Shown here piece by piece: positions 28,106 to 35,523 of a DNA stretch of 64,000 nt. The translations under genes were made by a program, and so were the position numbers. Under the pieces are notes generated by a model. That model saw nothing but the letters and a program-made list of their open reading frames with translations, was not told the origin of the DNA and searched no databases. Origin of the DNA: an uncultured Marinobacter sp. (GTDB taxonomy: Bacteria; Pseudomonadota; Gammaproteobacteria; Pseudomonadales; Oleiphilaceae). Every line of letters starts with the position of its first letter. Position 1 is the stretch's first letter. The stretch spans positions 248,001-312,000 of the forward strand of contig NZ_CAMYMK010000009.1 in assembly GCF_947259545.1 (NCBI RefSeq). The letters run 5' to 3'.

Positions 28106-29335
28106 TCACGCGGCGTCGCAGTAATGTTTGCCAAAGGCCAGGTGGGCCCGGATAGGGCTGATATCATCGGCCTGTTGAATGCGTTCGCTGTACCACAGGC
28201 CGTCCGTGGTCTCACCGAACAGGACCGCGCCGGTCAGGCGCTGGTTGCGGATCAGCAGGCGGCAATAGCGATTGGTTTCATAGTCCTGCCAGACCACCGA
28301 CTCGGTGTCGCCGTCCGGCTGTGTCTGGCCACAGGAAAAAATGGGAATGCCACTGATCTTCAGTCGCGTGGGAATGACCGACGGCTCAAAAGTGGCATCG
28401 CTGTTGGCATCGCAGAGCACCTGGGCAAGCACCTCAGCCTGCTGGTAACCGGGCTCCACCAGCCCAAAGGTCTGCTTGCTGATCTGGCAGCACTCGCCAA
28501 TGGCATGGATATTCGGATCACTGGTGCGCAGCCGGGTATCAACCTGAATGGCGCGATCACAGTCCAGGCCCGCATCCCGGGCCAGTTGGGCGTTGGGTGA
28601 AATGCCGGCGGCGATGACCACCAGGTCGGTGCTGATCAGGGTTTCATCGTCAAGCTGAACCGCACGGATGGTGTCCCTGCCCAACAGGGCAACCGGGGAA
28701 GTGCGGGTGCGGATGGTCAGGCCCCGGGCCGTCAGGGCGTCTTCCAGCAGGGCGCCACCGGTCGGATCCAACTGGCGGTTCAGCAGGTGGCTGCTTCGAT
28801 GCAGGACAGTCACCGACATCCCGCGGCTACGCAGACCCTCTGCCGCCTCCAGACCCAGGAAGCCGCCGCCGATGACCACTGCCCGCCGGTGACGCTGGCT
28901 GATGTCAATCAGCCTGCGGGTGTCCCGCAGGTCACGGAATCCGACCACCCCTGCCATCTCCTCGCCTGCAATGCCGAGACTGGCTGACCGGGAGCCGGTG
29001 GCAATCACCAGGCGGTCGTATTCCTGTACCAGACCACTGGTGGTGGTAACGGTCTTTGCCGTCCGGTTAATGGCGGTGACGGGGTCACCCTGGTGGACCT
29101 CAATGTTGTGTTGCCGGAACCAGTCAGACTGTTTCAGGACCAGGCTGCCCTCGTTGGTATCACCGGCCAATAAGGCGGACAGCTGGATCCGGTTGTAAGC
29201 CGGGCTGGCTTCACCATTGAACACCACGATCCGGCTATAAGGCTGGTGCGGCTGTGCTACCAGCTTTTCCAGCAGCCGTTGGGCCACCATGCCGTGGCCA
29301 CAGATAACGAGGGTTTGTTGTGCCCCGGTGTTCAT
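28106..29335 (-). CDS. NirB-N-like FAD/NAD(P) oxidoreductase, probable electron donor for nitrate assimilation
   Basis: A 409-residue protein resembling only the first, flavoprotein part of NirB: CGHGMVAQRLLEKL at the N-terminus for FAD, GGGFLGLEAAEGLRSRG near residue 155 for NAD(P)H, and TSDPNIHAIGECC near residue 290. No cysteine-rich Fe-S domain follows. It heads the minus-strand unit with nirB and nirD. Assimilatory nitrate reductases need a flavoprotein that passes NADH electrons to the catalytic subunit (NasB/NasC type), and since nasA in this locus has none next to it, I infer that role. It is preceded by a sigma-54 promoter and an attenuator. Confidence 0.8.
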   Translation of the reverse strand: MNTGAQQTLVICGHGMVAQRLLEKLVAQPHQPYSRIVVFNGEASPAYNRIQLSALLAGDTNEGSLVLKQSDWFRQHNIEVHQGDPVTAINRTAKTVTTTSGLVQEYDRLVIATGSRSASLGIAGEEMAGVVGFRDLRDTRRLIDISQRHRRAVVIGGGFLGLEAAEGLRSRGMSVTVLHRSSHLLNRQLDPTGGALLEDALTARGLTIRTRTSPVALLGRDTIRAVQLDDETLISTDLVVIAAGISPNAQLARDAGLDCDRAIQVDTRLRTSDPNIHAIGECCQISKQTFGLVEPGYQQAEVLAQVLCDANSDATFEPSVIPTRLKISGIPIFSCGQTQPDGDTESVVWQDYETNRYCRLLIRNQRLTGAVLFGETTDGLWYSERIQQADDISPIRAHLAFGKHYCDAA

Positions 29336-29360
29336 GGTCGCTATCCCTTTTTAACCAAAC

Positions 29361-29416
29361 AAAAAAAGCCGAAGCATCTCATCCCCGGAGGAACTCGATG
29401 GTTCGGCGCCAATGCC
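29361..29416 (-). promoter_or_regulatory. Predicted ANTAR-type transcription attenuator before the oxidoreductase-nirBD unit
   Basis: Read on the minus strand, a small hairpin GGC-ATTGGC-GCC (29416-29405) has a six-base loop with A first and G fourth, the loop rule for RNAs bound by ANTAR proteins. Its 3' arm GCC is also the first part of a terminator stem (29407-29397 with 29378-29368, one C-C mismatch) followed by seven T residues. The two folds exclude each other, so binding of NasT to the hairpin should let polymerase read on. Confidence 0.7.
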
Positions 29417-29479
29417 AACAACAATGATCTGATGGTCCGGCCGATCCTTAGCCGGGATATTCATCCTTGAGAAGGTAAA

Positions 29480-29495
29480 AGCGAACTCCGTGCCA
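29480..29495 (-). promoter_or_regulatory. Sigma-54 promoter of the oxidoreductase-nirB-nirD unit
   Basis: On the minus strand TGGCACG-GAGT-TCGCT keeps the invariant GG and GC ten bases apart, as sigma-54 requires, with a full -24 element and a weaker -12 element. It predicts a start near 29469, giving a leader of about 135 bases that holds the attenuator. Confidence 0.7.
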
Positions 29496-29523
29496 ACATT
29501 ATTAGTTTAATTTAAACAGCGAG

Positions 29524-30450
29524 TTAGGCGTTTTCCTCCAGTTCCGTCTGGGCACGCGTGCGCCCAGACGGGGCGGCGTGCACCGCGAAGGTGCTTGAGG
29601 GCTGGTCCGGACTCTCATCGATTGATTCTGCCTCTGGCTCGTCCGCAGGCGCACCCTGTTTGCCCGGGAAGCTCTGTTTTTCATACAAAAAGGACAGCAC
29701 GGCCTGACGGTAACGCACATACTCCGGATGATCCGCCAGGGTGACCCGGTTACGTGGCCGTGGCAGTTCAATGTAGAGTTCCTCCCCCACCGTGGCGGCC
29801 GGGCCGTTGGTCATCATCACGATGCGGTCGGACAGCAGAACAGCTTCGTCCACATCGTGGGTGATCATGATCACGGTGCTGTTCAGATCCTGCTGGATCT
29901 CCATCAACGAATCCTGCAGGTGTGCCCGGGTCAGGGCGTCCAGTGCCCCGAAGGGTTCATCCATCAGCAGCACGCTGGGCTTCATCGCCAGCGCCCGGGC
30001 AATACCCACCCGCTGGGCCATGCCCCCGGAAATCTCCCCGGGGCGCTTATCGAGGGCGTGTCCCATATTCACCAGGTTCAGATTGTGCAATATCCAGTCG
30101 CGTCGCTCGGCCTTACTCATGGTCTTGCGGAACACCTGCTGAACGGCCAGCTCGACGTTTTCATACACCGTCAGCCAGGGCATCAGCGAATGATTCTGGA
30201 ACACCACCGCCCGTTCCGGGCCCGGCGTATCCACCTCATGCCCGTCCAGCACGCAGCCGCCGCGGGTGGCCTGCAACAGCCCGGCGACGATATTCAACAC
30301 CGTGGATTTGCCGCAGCCGGAGTGACCAATCAGGGAGACGAATTCCCCTTTGCGGATCTTGAGATCCACGTTTTCCAGGGCGACAAACGGCCCCGTGGGT
30401 GTATCGAAGGCCATTTGGACATTGGTTAATTCAAGATGTGGCTTGCTCAT
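29524..30450 (-). CDS. nrtD: Nitrate/nitrite ABC transporter ATP-binding protein
   Basis: A 308-residue ABC ATPase of the nitrate/sulfonate/taurine family: Walker A GHSGCGKST near residue 40, signature [15 protein letters not shown], Walker B VLLMDEPFGALD and the H-loop THDVDEA. It lacks the fused substrate-binding domain of cyanobacterial NrtC, so it is NrtD/NasD-like; the letter is a convention. The last 50 or so residues are a charged low-complexity tail. The start at 30450 gives the usual MSKPHLELTNVQMAF. It is last in the transporter unit after repeat IR6. Confidence 0.9.
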   Translation of the reverse strand: MSKPHLELTNVQMAFDTPTGPFVALENVDLKIRKGEFVSLIGHSGCGKSTVLNIVAGLLQATRGGCVLDGHEVDTPGPERAVVFQNHSLMPWLTVYENVELAVQQVFRKTMSKAERRDWILHNLNLVNMGHALDKRPGEISGGMAQRVGIARALAMKPSVLLMDEPFGALDALTRAHLQDSLMEIQQDLNSTVIMITHDVDEAVLLSDRIVMMTNGPAATVGEELYIELPRPRNRVTLADHPEYVRYRQAVLSFLYEKQSFPGKQGAPADEPEAESIDESPDQPSSTFAVHAAPSGRTRAQTELEENA

Positions 30451-30475
30451 AGCGATATCCTCAAATGTCAGCGGA

Positions 30476-30583
30476 GCCCCGGGCAAGGATGGCCTCACGG
30501 GACCGTCAAAAACATGGATGTTTTTGTCGAGCGTACAGGGACGTATCCACCGCGTGTCCCGTGAGGCCATCCTTGCTCGGGGC
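30476..30583. repeat. Long inverted repeat IR6, core type C, between permease and ATPase genes
   Basis: Arms 30476-30502 and 30557-30583 make a 27-bp stem with one G-U pair. The core has an inner hairpin (AAAAACATGGATGTTTTT) and then GAGCGTACAGGGACGTATCC. The arms share nothing with those of IR4 or IR7. It lies within the 154-base gap of the nrt transporter unit. Confidence 0.85.
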
Positions 30584-30604
30584 GGCATGCACCATTCCCG
30601 GAAG

Positions 30605-31600
30605 TTACTCGTTCCAGGCAACCTTCTTCTGAATCAGCAGCATGATGCGGTCCAGCAGGAAGCCGATGAAACCGATGGCCAATACCGCCACCATGATCCG
30701 GCTCAGCGACTGACTGCTGCCATTCTGGAACTCATCCCAGACAAACTTGCCCAGCCCCGGGCTCTGGGCCAGCATCTCGGCGGCAATCAGCACCATCCAG
30801 GCGATACCCAGAGAGACCCGCAGGCCGGTGAAGATCATCGGCACCGAAGACGGCAGCACAACCTTGCGAACGTGGGTCCAGAACGACAGCCGCAGGACTT
30901 TCGAGACATTCAGCAGGTCCGGATTGACCGCTGCCACCCCGACACTGGTATTGATCAGCGTTGGCCACAGGCTGCACAGGGTGACGGTGATCATCGAAGT
31001 CACGAACGACTTCTCGAACATTGGATCGTCACTGACGTAAGTTGCTGACACCACCATGGTGACCAGTGGCAGCCAGGCCAGCGGCGAGACCGGTTTGAAG
31101 ATCTGGATCAGTGGGTTCACCGCCGCCGAAAAGTGGCGGTTGAGCCCGATCACGATACCCAGGGGAACCGCAATCAGTGTTGCCAGTACAAAGCCGGCCA
31201 GGACCGTGCCCAGGCTGGTTACCACCTGGTCAAGAAACGTGGGGGCGCCCGGATAGGAGCGAATTCTCACCTCTGCGTCCGGATTCTCTGCGAGAATGCG
31301 CTCGTTACGCTGTTCCTGCATGGTGATGAACTGTGCCGCGCGTTCCCGCTGGTCGCTGTGTTCCTGCCACAGCTGGCCCGACTGTTCCAGAACCGCTCCC
31401 GGTCCCGGAAACGCCCCAAGGGAGGTCTGTACCTGCGGCGCGGCAAGGTGCCAGAACCCCAGGAACAGGAGGATGCCGATGATGGGCAGCAACAGCTGGC
31501 GACCGGAGTCGGCCAGGTTTGGCCGGGGCAGTTTTTCGGTCAGTGCACGGAGCCAGTGTGTGGCAGCCGGTGTCTGATCGGTCTGGCTGAGTGTGGTCAT
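30605..31600 (-). CDS. nrtB: Nitrate/nitrite ABC transporter permease
   Basis: A 331-residue membrane protein with about six helices and the binding-protein-dependent permease signature in the cytoplasmic EAA loop region (GVAAVNPDLLNVSKVLRLSFWTHVRKVVLPSSVPMIFTGLR). After the first helix is a hydrophilic, partly coiled-coil segment (about residues 70-115), which I recall from other proteobacterial NrtB proteins. The start at 31600 has GGAGAG before it. It begins 25 bases after nrtA and works with NrtA and the ATPase to import nitrate. Confidence 0.92.
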   Translation of the reverse strand: MTTLSQTDQTPAATHWLRALTEKLPRPNLADSGRQLLLPIIGILLFLGFWHLAAPQVQTSLGAFPGPGAVLEQSGQLWQEHSDQRERAAQFITMQEQRNERILAENPDAEVRIRSYPGAPTFLDQVVTSLGTVLAGFVLATLIAVPLGIVIGLNRHFSAAVNPLIQIFKPVSPLAWLPLVTMVVSATYVSDDPMFEKSFVTSMITVTLCSLWPTLINTSVGVAAVNPDLLNVSKVLRLSFWTHVRKVVLPSSVPMIFTGLRVSLGIAWMVLIAAEMLAQSPGLGKFVWDEFQNGSSQSLSRIMVAVLAIGFIGFLLDRIMLLIQKKVAWNE

Positions 31601-31625
31601 GGGATCTCTCCTGACAATCACGTGA

Positions 31626-32981
31626 TTAAGGGGTTTGCGACCCTTTCAGGCCAATGTCGAAACTGTCGATATAGGCGTTCGGTTCTCTCGGGGTAAAAGC
31701 GACGCCGTCGATCAGTTCACCCTGATAGGGGCGGGCGAAGTTTTCCGCGTCCAGGTCCGGGAAGTCTTCGGCGCTGAGGGTGCCGTCCTCGATCAGTGAG
31801 CGGGCTGCTTCCTTGTAGATGTCCGCGCGGTAAACCTTGGCGGCGGTTTCCATATACCAATCGTCGGACCTGGGTTCCGGAATCTGGCCCCAGCGGCGCA
31901 TCTGGCTCAGGTACCAGATGGCGTCCGAGGGGTACGGATAGGTGGCGTAGTGACGGAAGAACACGTTGAAGTCAGGTACCTCACGCACGTCGCCTTTCTC
32001 ATACTCAAAGGTGCCGGTCATGGAGTTGGCGATGACTTCCTCATCGGCGCCGACGTAATTTGAGCGGGCGAGAATCTTCACCGCCTGTTCCCGGTTGGCG
32101 TTGTCGTTCTCATCCAGCCAGTGAGCGGCACGAATCAATGCACGCAGCAGGCGAAGGTGGGTGTTGGGGTATTGCTCGGCCCAGGCTTCGGTTACCCCGA
32201 ACACTTTTTCCGGGTTGTTGGGCCAGATCTCGTAATCGGTAATCACCGGCACGCCGATGCCCTTGAACACCGCCTGCTGGTTCCAGGGTTCGCCCACGCA
32301 ATAGCCCTGGATGGTGCCGGCTTCCATGGTGGCCGGCATTTGCGGTGGCGGCGTCACTGACAGGTGAACGTCTGCTTCCAGTGTGCCGCTGGTGTCACCA
32401 CGCTGGGGAGCGTAGTAGCCGGGGTTCAGGCCACCGGCCGCCAGCCAGTAACGCAGTTCATAGTTGTGGGTGGATACTGGAAACACCATACCCATACGAA
32501 AGCGCTCACCTTCGTTGCGGTACTGTTCAATGACCGGTTTGAGGGCGGATGCACTGATCGGATGCGCCGGCTGGCCGTCGTCGTTATCACCGATGTGCGG
32601 ACGCATCTGTTCCCAGACATCGTTGGAGACGGTAATGCCGTTGCCGTTCAGATCCATGCTGAAGGCGGTGATGATGTCGGCCTGGGTGCCGTAGCCGATG
32701 GTAGCCCCCAGCGGCTGTCCGGCCAGCATGTGGGCGCCGTCCAGTGAACCGGTCACCACGCCATCGAGCAGCACTTTCCAGTTGGCCTGCGCTTCCAACT
32801 CCACAAACAGGCCTTCGTCCATAAAGAAGCCCTGTTCCCAGGCGACGGCCAGCGGCGCCATGTCGGTGAGCTTGATGAAGCCCAGTTTCAGGTCCGGCTT
32901 CTCCGCCGGTCCGATGTCGGCCTGAACCGTGCCGGTTCCACTCAGGATCAGTAGTGATATTGCCAGTGTCTTCAGCTTCAT
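31626..32981 (-). CDS. nrtA: Periplasmic nitrate/nitrite-binding protein
   Basis: A 451-residue protein with a signal peptide ([21 protein letters not shown]) and the NrtA fold: [40 protein letters not shown], and [29 protein letters not shown]. It captures nitrate for the NrtB permease. The start at 32981 is fixed by GGGAGAG just before it; 10 codons further upstream would translate the attenuator tail. It heads a unit with its own sigma-54 promoter and attenuator, and shares ancestry with the cytoplasmic sensor NasS encoded next to it. Confidence 0.94.
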   Translation of the reverse strand: MKLKTLAISLLILSGTGTVQADIGPAEKPDLKLGFIKLTDMAPLAVAWEQGFFMDEGLFVELEAQANWKVLLDGVVTGSLDGAHMLAGQPLGATIGYGTQADIITAFSMDLNGNGITVSNDVWEQMRPHIGDNDDGQPAHPISASALKPVIEQYRNEGERFRMGMVFPVSTHNYELRYWLAAGGLNPGYYAPQRGDTSGTLEADVHLSVTPPPQMPATMEAGTIQGYCVGEPWNQQAVFKGIGVPVITDYEIWPNNPEKVFGVTEAWAEQYPNTHLRLLRALIRAAHWLDENDNANREQAVKILARSNYVGADEEVIANSMTGTFEYEKGDVREVPDFNVFFRHYATYPYPSDAIWYLSQMRRWGQIPEPRSDDWYMETAAKVYRADIYKEAARSLIEDGTLSAEDFPDLDAENFARPYQGELIDGVAFTPREPNAYIDSFDIGLKGSQTP

Positions 32982-33013
32982 GGGTCTCTCCCGCAGTTTG
33001 CTTTTCCCCAAAC

Positions 33014-33057
33014 AAAAAACGCCCGCTCCCCACTGATGGGAAACAGGCGTCGATGCC
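33014..33057 (-). promoter_or_regulatory. Predicted ANTAR-type transcription attenuator before nrtA
   Basis: On the minus strand a GGC-ATCGAC-GCC hairpin (33057-33046) has a six-base loop with A first and G fourth. Its 3' arm is shared with the 12-bp terminator stem 33049-33038/33031-33020 (three G-U pairs, loop ATCAGT), which is followed by six T residues. The hairpin and terminator cannot form together, as in known ANTAR-controlled leaders. Confidence 0.72.
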
Positions 33058-33104
33058 CGGGAAACCTGGTTGGTTATCGGTAAACTATTATCTGCAGTAG
33101 TCTC

Positions 33105-33120
33105 TGCAGGCCTCGTGCCA
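33105..33120 (-). promoter_or_regulatory. Sigma-54 promoter of nrtA
   Basis: On the minus strand TGGCACG-AGGC-CTGCA matches the sigma-54 consensus TGGCACG-N4-TTGCA at 11 of 12 fixed positions, with GG and GC ten bases apart. The predicted start is near 33094, giving a leader of about 110 bases. Confidence 0.78.
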
Positions 33121-33212
33121 GGTTCTTAAAATGTTGAAATTAAAGTATTTATCATGTTTCTTGGAGGCTGGGAGGGGCTGTTCGCCCGATAGAGGGGAAC
33201 GTTATTGGTGCG

Positions 33213-34439
33213 TCAGGCTTCGTTTGCGGGCACAGGCGGGTTGGATTGCCAGTCGTGAAGTTGCTCTCCCAGCAGTGAATCGCTGGAGACATTAACCGGG
33301 CCGAACTGGCCGTTCAGTGTGAAAGCGCGGGGATGTTGTCCTTCGGTTTTGCTGTCGATGACCGGGGCATCGATGCCAAGGGAGCCGGCGGCGTCCCGGA
33401 AGATATCGGGACGGAATATACGCCGTATCGAAGGCATATCGATATGGGCCAGTTGCTGCTGGTGGGCAATCAGGCGTGTAGCCAGCCAGTGGGCCTGGGA
33501 AAGCCAGGGAAAGTTGGCTGAGTTACGAAAGAAATGTTGGTGCAGTTTGGGGTGGAACGGGTTGTTACCGCCGCTTGGATGCAAGGGAAACTGTTCACCA
33601 ATGTTGCGATTGAAATATTCCCCAAGATATTCCGGGCGGGCAAGGATCCGCGCCAGCATGGCGTGATTGTTCGGGTTGTCGAGCCAGCGGCAGGCGCCAA
33701 GGAGGGCGCGAATCAGGTGGCGATGCATTTCCTGGTGTTGTTCGGCCCAGTCGGCCCGAAGCCCCATGACCTTCTCCGGCGCATTCTGCCAGATCTGGTG
33801 CCCGGAATGCAGGATACGACCAAGCTGACGCCGCTCAAGGACACTGTTCCAGGGTTCTCCTACGCAACAGCCTTCGATGGCGCCGCTCTGAAGGGCATCC
33901 ATCATCTGTACCGGTGACACCGGGATGATGTGGAAATCCTCGCCGTTAATGGCTCCGGCGGAATCCAGCCAGTCACGGAGTTGCAGGTCATGGCTTGACC
34001 ACGGCGCCACCGAAGCAAGCCTGACGGGCTTCTGGCGCTTTCTCGCGAGCTGCGTCAATGCACGAGCGGTTTCAATCGGTTGCCTCAGGTCAGCACCGGA
34101 GAGAACCATCCTGTCAAACAGCTCATTGCCCAGGGTGATGCCATTGCCATTGCGGCTCAATACCATGCCGGTGGTTACCGGTACCCGGGGACGGTCTGTC
34201 GCCAGGGACATGCTCAGTGGCATGGGAGCAAGCATGTGTCCGCCTTCCAGAAGGCCGAAACTGATTTTGTCCCGGAGGGAGGCCCACGAACTCTCTCGAA
34301 CCAGTTCGACCCGCAGCCCTTCGGCCTCGAACAGCCCCATCTCCTGGGCGATGATCAGCGGGGCGCTGTCCAGCAGCGGTACAAATCCGAGCCTGAGGTG
34401 AAAGGCCGTGCGGCGACGGATAGGAGTGGGGTTGGCCAT
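33213..34439 (-). CDS. nasS: Cytoplasmic nitrate sensor NasS (NrtA-like)
   Basis: A 408-residue NrtA-like binding protein (RLGFVPLLDSAPLIIAQEMGLF; LLEGGHMLAPMPLSMSLA; EGCCVGEPWNSVLERRQLGRILHSGHQIWQNAPEKVMG) without a signal peptide, which marks it as the cytoplasmic sensor NasS rather than a transporter part. In characterised NasS-NasT systems it holds the ANTAR protein NasT inactive until nitrate or nitrite binds. It starts 24 bases after nasT on the same strand. Confidence 0.93.
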   Translation of the reverse strand: MANPTPIRRRTAFHLRLGFVPLLDSAPLIIAQEMGLFEAEGLRVELVRESSWASLRDKISFGLLEGGHMLAPMPLSMSLATDRPRVPVTTGMVLSRNGNGITLGNELFDRMVLSGADLRQPIETARALTQLARKRQKPVRLASVAPWSSHDLQLRDWLDSAGAINGEDFHIIPVSPVQMMDALQSGAIEGCCVGEPWNSVLERRQLGRILHSGHQIWQNAPEKVMGLRADWAEQHQEMHRHLIRALLGACRWLDNPNNHAMLARILARPEYLGEYFNRNIGEQFPLHPSGGNNPFHPKLHQHFFRNSANFPWLSQAHWLATRLIAHQQQLAHIDMPSIRRIFRPDIFRDAAGSLGIDAPVIDSKTEGQHPRAFTLNGQFGPVNVSSDSLLGEQLHDWQSNPPVPANEA

Positions 34440-34463
34440 GGGATCAGATTCGCCTCGGATCGA

Positions 34464-35084
34464 TCAGGATGCCTTTTTGACTGCCGGGGCAGCGGATTGC
34501 CCTTCCAGCAGGGTGATGATCCGGCGTGCCATATCCGGCAGACGTTCACTGTGGTCCATGGCGGCAGACCGCAGCATCTGGAACGCGCTGTCTTCGTCGC
34601 AATTCTCGTGTTTCATGATCAGGCCCTTGGCCTTTTCAATGTATTTCCGGTCCTCGAGGGCACCACGGGTTTCCGCCAGTTCCGTTCGCAGGGCCTGGAA
34701 GGATTCGAACTGGGCAATGGCGGAATCGATGATTGAGCGGACACTCTGGGGCTTGATGCCGTCGACCACGTAGGCGCTGACGCCTGCTCGAACCGCGGCC
34801 TGAATGGTGGCGCGATCTCCGGGCTCGTCCGCGGAAAACACGATGGGTCGGGGGGCGTGGTCGTTCAGCGTACTCATGTTCTCCAGAGTATCGCGGTCCG
34901 GAGAGTCCATATCGATGATCACCATGTCCGGTTGATCACGGGCGACTGCTGCCGTCAGCCCGGTGGCGTCGGGGCGCTGGCGAATGACTTCATGGCCGCT
35001 GTGGGTCAGGGCCGCACATACCTTGCTCGCGCGCTCCGGATTGTTGTCGATCAGTAGAATTCGCAAAGACTCTGATGACTGCAT
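34464..35084 (-). CDS. nasT: ANTAR-domain transcription antiterminator NasT
   Basis: A 206-residue response-regulator-like protein: an N-terminal receiver-type domain (LRILLIDNNPERASKVCAALTHSGHE; VIIDMDSPDRDTLENM) and a C-terminal ANTAR three-helix domain (about residues 135-195, LEDRKYIEKAKGLIMKHENCDEDSAFQMLRSAAMDHSERLPDMARRI). ANTAR proteins bind paired hexaloop hairpins in leader RNA and prevent terminator formation. The three attenuators in this locus are its likely targets. It is encoded before nasS and divergent from nasA. Confidence 0.94.
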   Translation of the reverse strand: MQSSESLRILLIDNNPERASKVCAALTHSGHEVIRQRPDATGLTAAVARDQPDMVIIDMDSPDRDTLENMSTLNDHAPRPIVFSADEPGDRATIQAAVRAGVSAYVVDGIKPQSVRSIIDSAIAQFESFQALRTELAETRGALEDRKYIEKAKGLIMKHENCDEDSAFQMLRSAAMDHSERLPDMARRIITLLEGQSAAPAVKKAS

Positions 35085-35301
35085 GACGTTTCCTCGATGT
35101 TCTCAACGCGGAATGATCGGCACTCCGCGGCTTGGCGTTTGGTTTGAGTCCGTTATCGGACGTTCACACCACGGATACAGCAATTTATCTGCCATGCATG
35201 GGGAGTGGCGTGAAAACAGGAAGTTAGAACGTTTTCGGAGAGAAACAGCCGGCCCGGAATAATCGCCCAGTGCCTCTCACCTGTGCATGGCGATGCGAAT
35301 C

Positions 35302-35318
35302 TGCACCACAATGTGGCC
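35302..35318 (+). promoter_or_regulatory. NtrC-like activator site upstream of nasA
   Basis: TGCACCACAATGTGGCC has a full left half of the NtrC consensus (TGCACC ... GGTGCA) and a degenerate right half. It lies about 107 bases before the predicted start at 35409, a normal distance for an enhancer of a sigma-54 promoter. It is a reading by eye and needs a matrix score. Confidence 0.4.
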
Positions 35319-35382
35319 GCCAGGGGCCGTTATGCGGGCCACTTTTCTGCCAACCCCTTGGTTATCAGGCACTTTGCTGGCC

Positions 35383-35398
35383 TGGCCCCTGATTTGCT
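35383..35398 (+). promoter_or_regulatory. Sigma-54 promoter of nasA
   Basis: TGGCCCC-TGAT-TTGCT keeps the GG and GC dinucleotides ten bases apart and a good TTGC -12 element; the -24 element departs from TGGCACG at two bases. Transcription should begin near 35409, about 115 bases before nasA. The rest of the 439-base nasT-nasA gap holds the putative NtrC site and the attenuator. Confidence 0.65.
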
Positions 35399-35436
35399 AC
35401 TTACTCTGCACAAACAGAGAGTATTGAGCAGGCACA

Positions 35437-35496
35437 GGCAACGAGGCCCATCACGATTCCAGCGTCAGTCGGCGTGGGATCGTGATGGGCTTTTTT
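35437..35496 (+). promoter_or_regulatory. Predicted ANTAR-type transcription attenuator before nasA
   Basis: GGC-AACGAG-GCC (35437-35448) has a six-base loop with A first and G fourth. Its 3' arm overlaps the 5' arm of a strong terminator: a 12-bp perfect stem 35446-35457/35479-35490 followed by six T residues. Antitermination by NasT would allow reading into nasA at 35524. Confidence 0.75.
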
Positions 35497-35523
35497 GTTT
35501 GGCCTTTCATCAGTGGAGCAGAC

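Noticed and set aside
30605..31600. The hydrophilic insertion in the nitrate permease as a novel domain
   Set aside because: As I remember them, other proteobacterial NrtB-type permeases have a similar segment after the first helix, so it is probably ordinary.
33087..33109. CTGCAG-AGACTA-CTGCAG hairpin as the first ANTAR hairpin before nrtA
   Set aside because: It overlaps the -12 promoter element and lies mostly upstream of the predicted start; its loop has C rather than G at position 4.
35404..35419. Hairpin CTCTG-CACAAA-CAGAG as the first ANTAR hairpin of the nasA leader
   Set aside because: The predicted sigma-54 start is about 35409, so its 5' arm would not be transcribed, and its loop lacks G at position 4.
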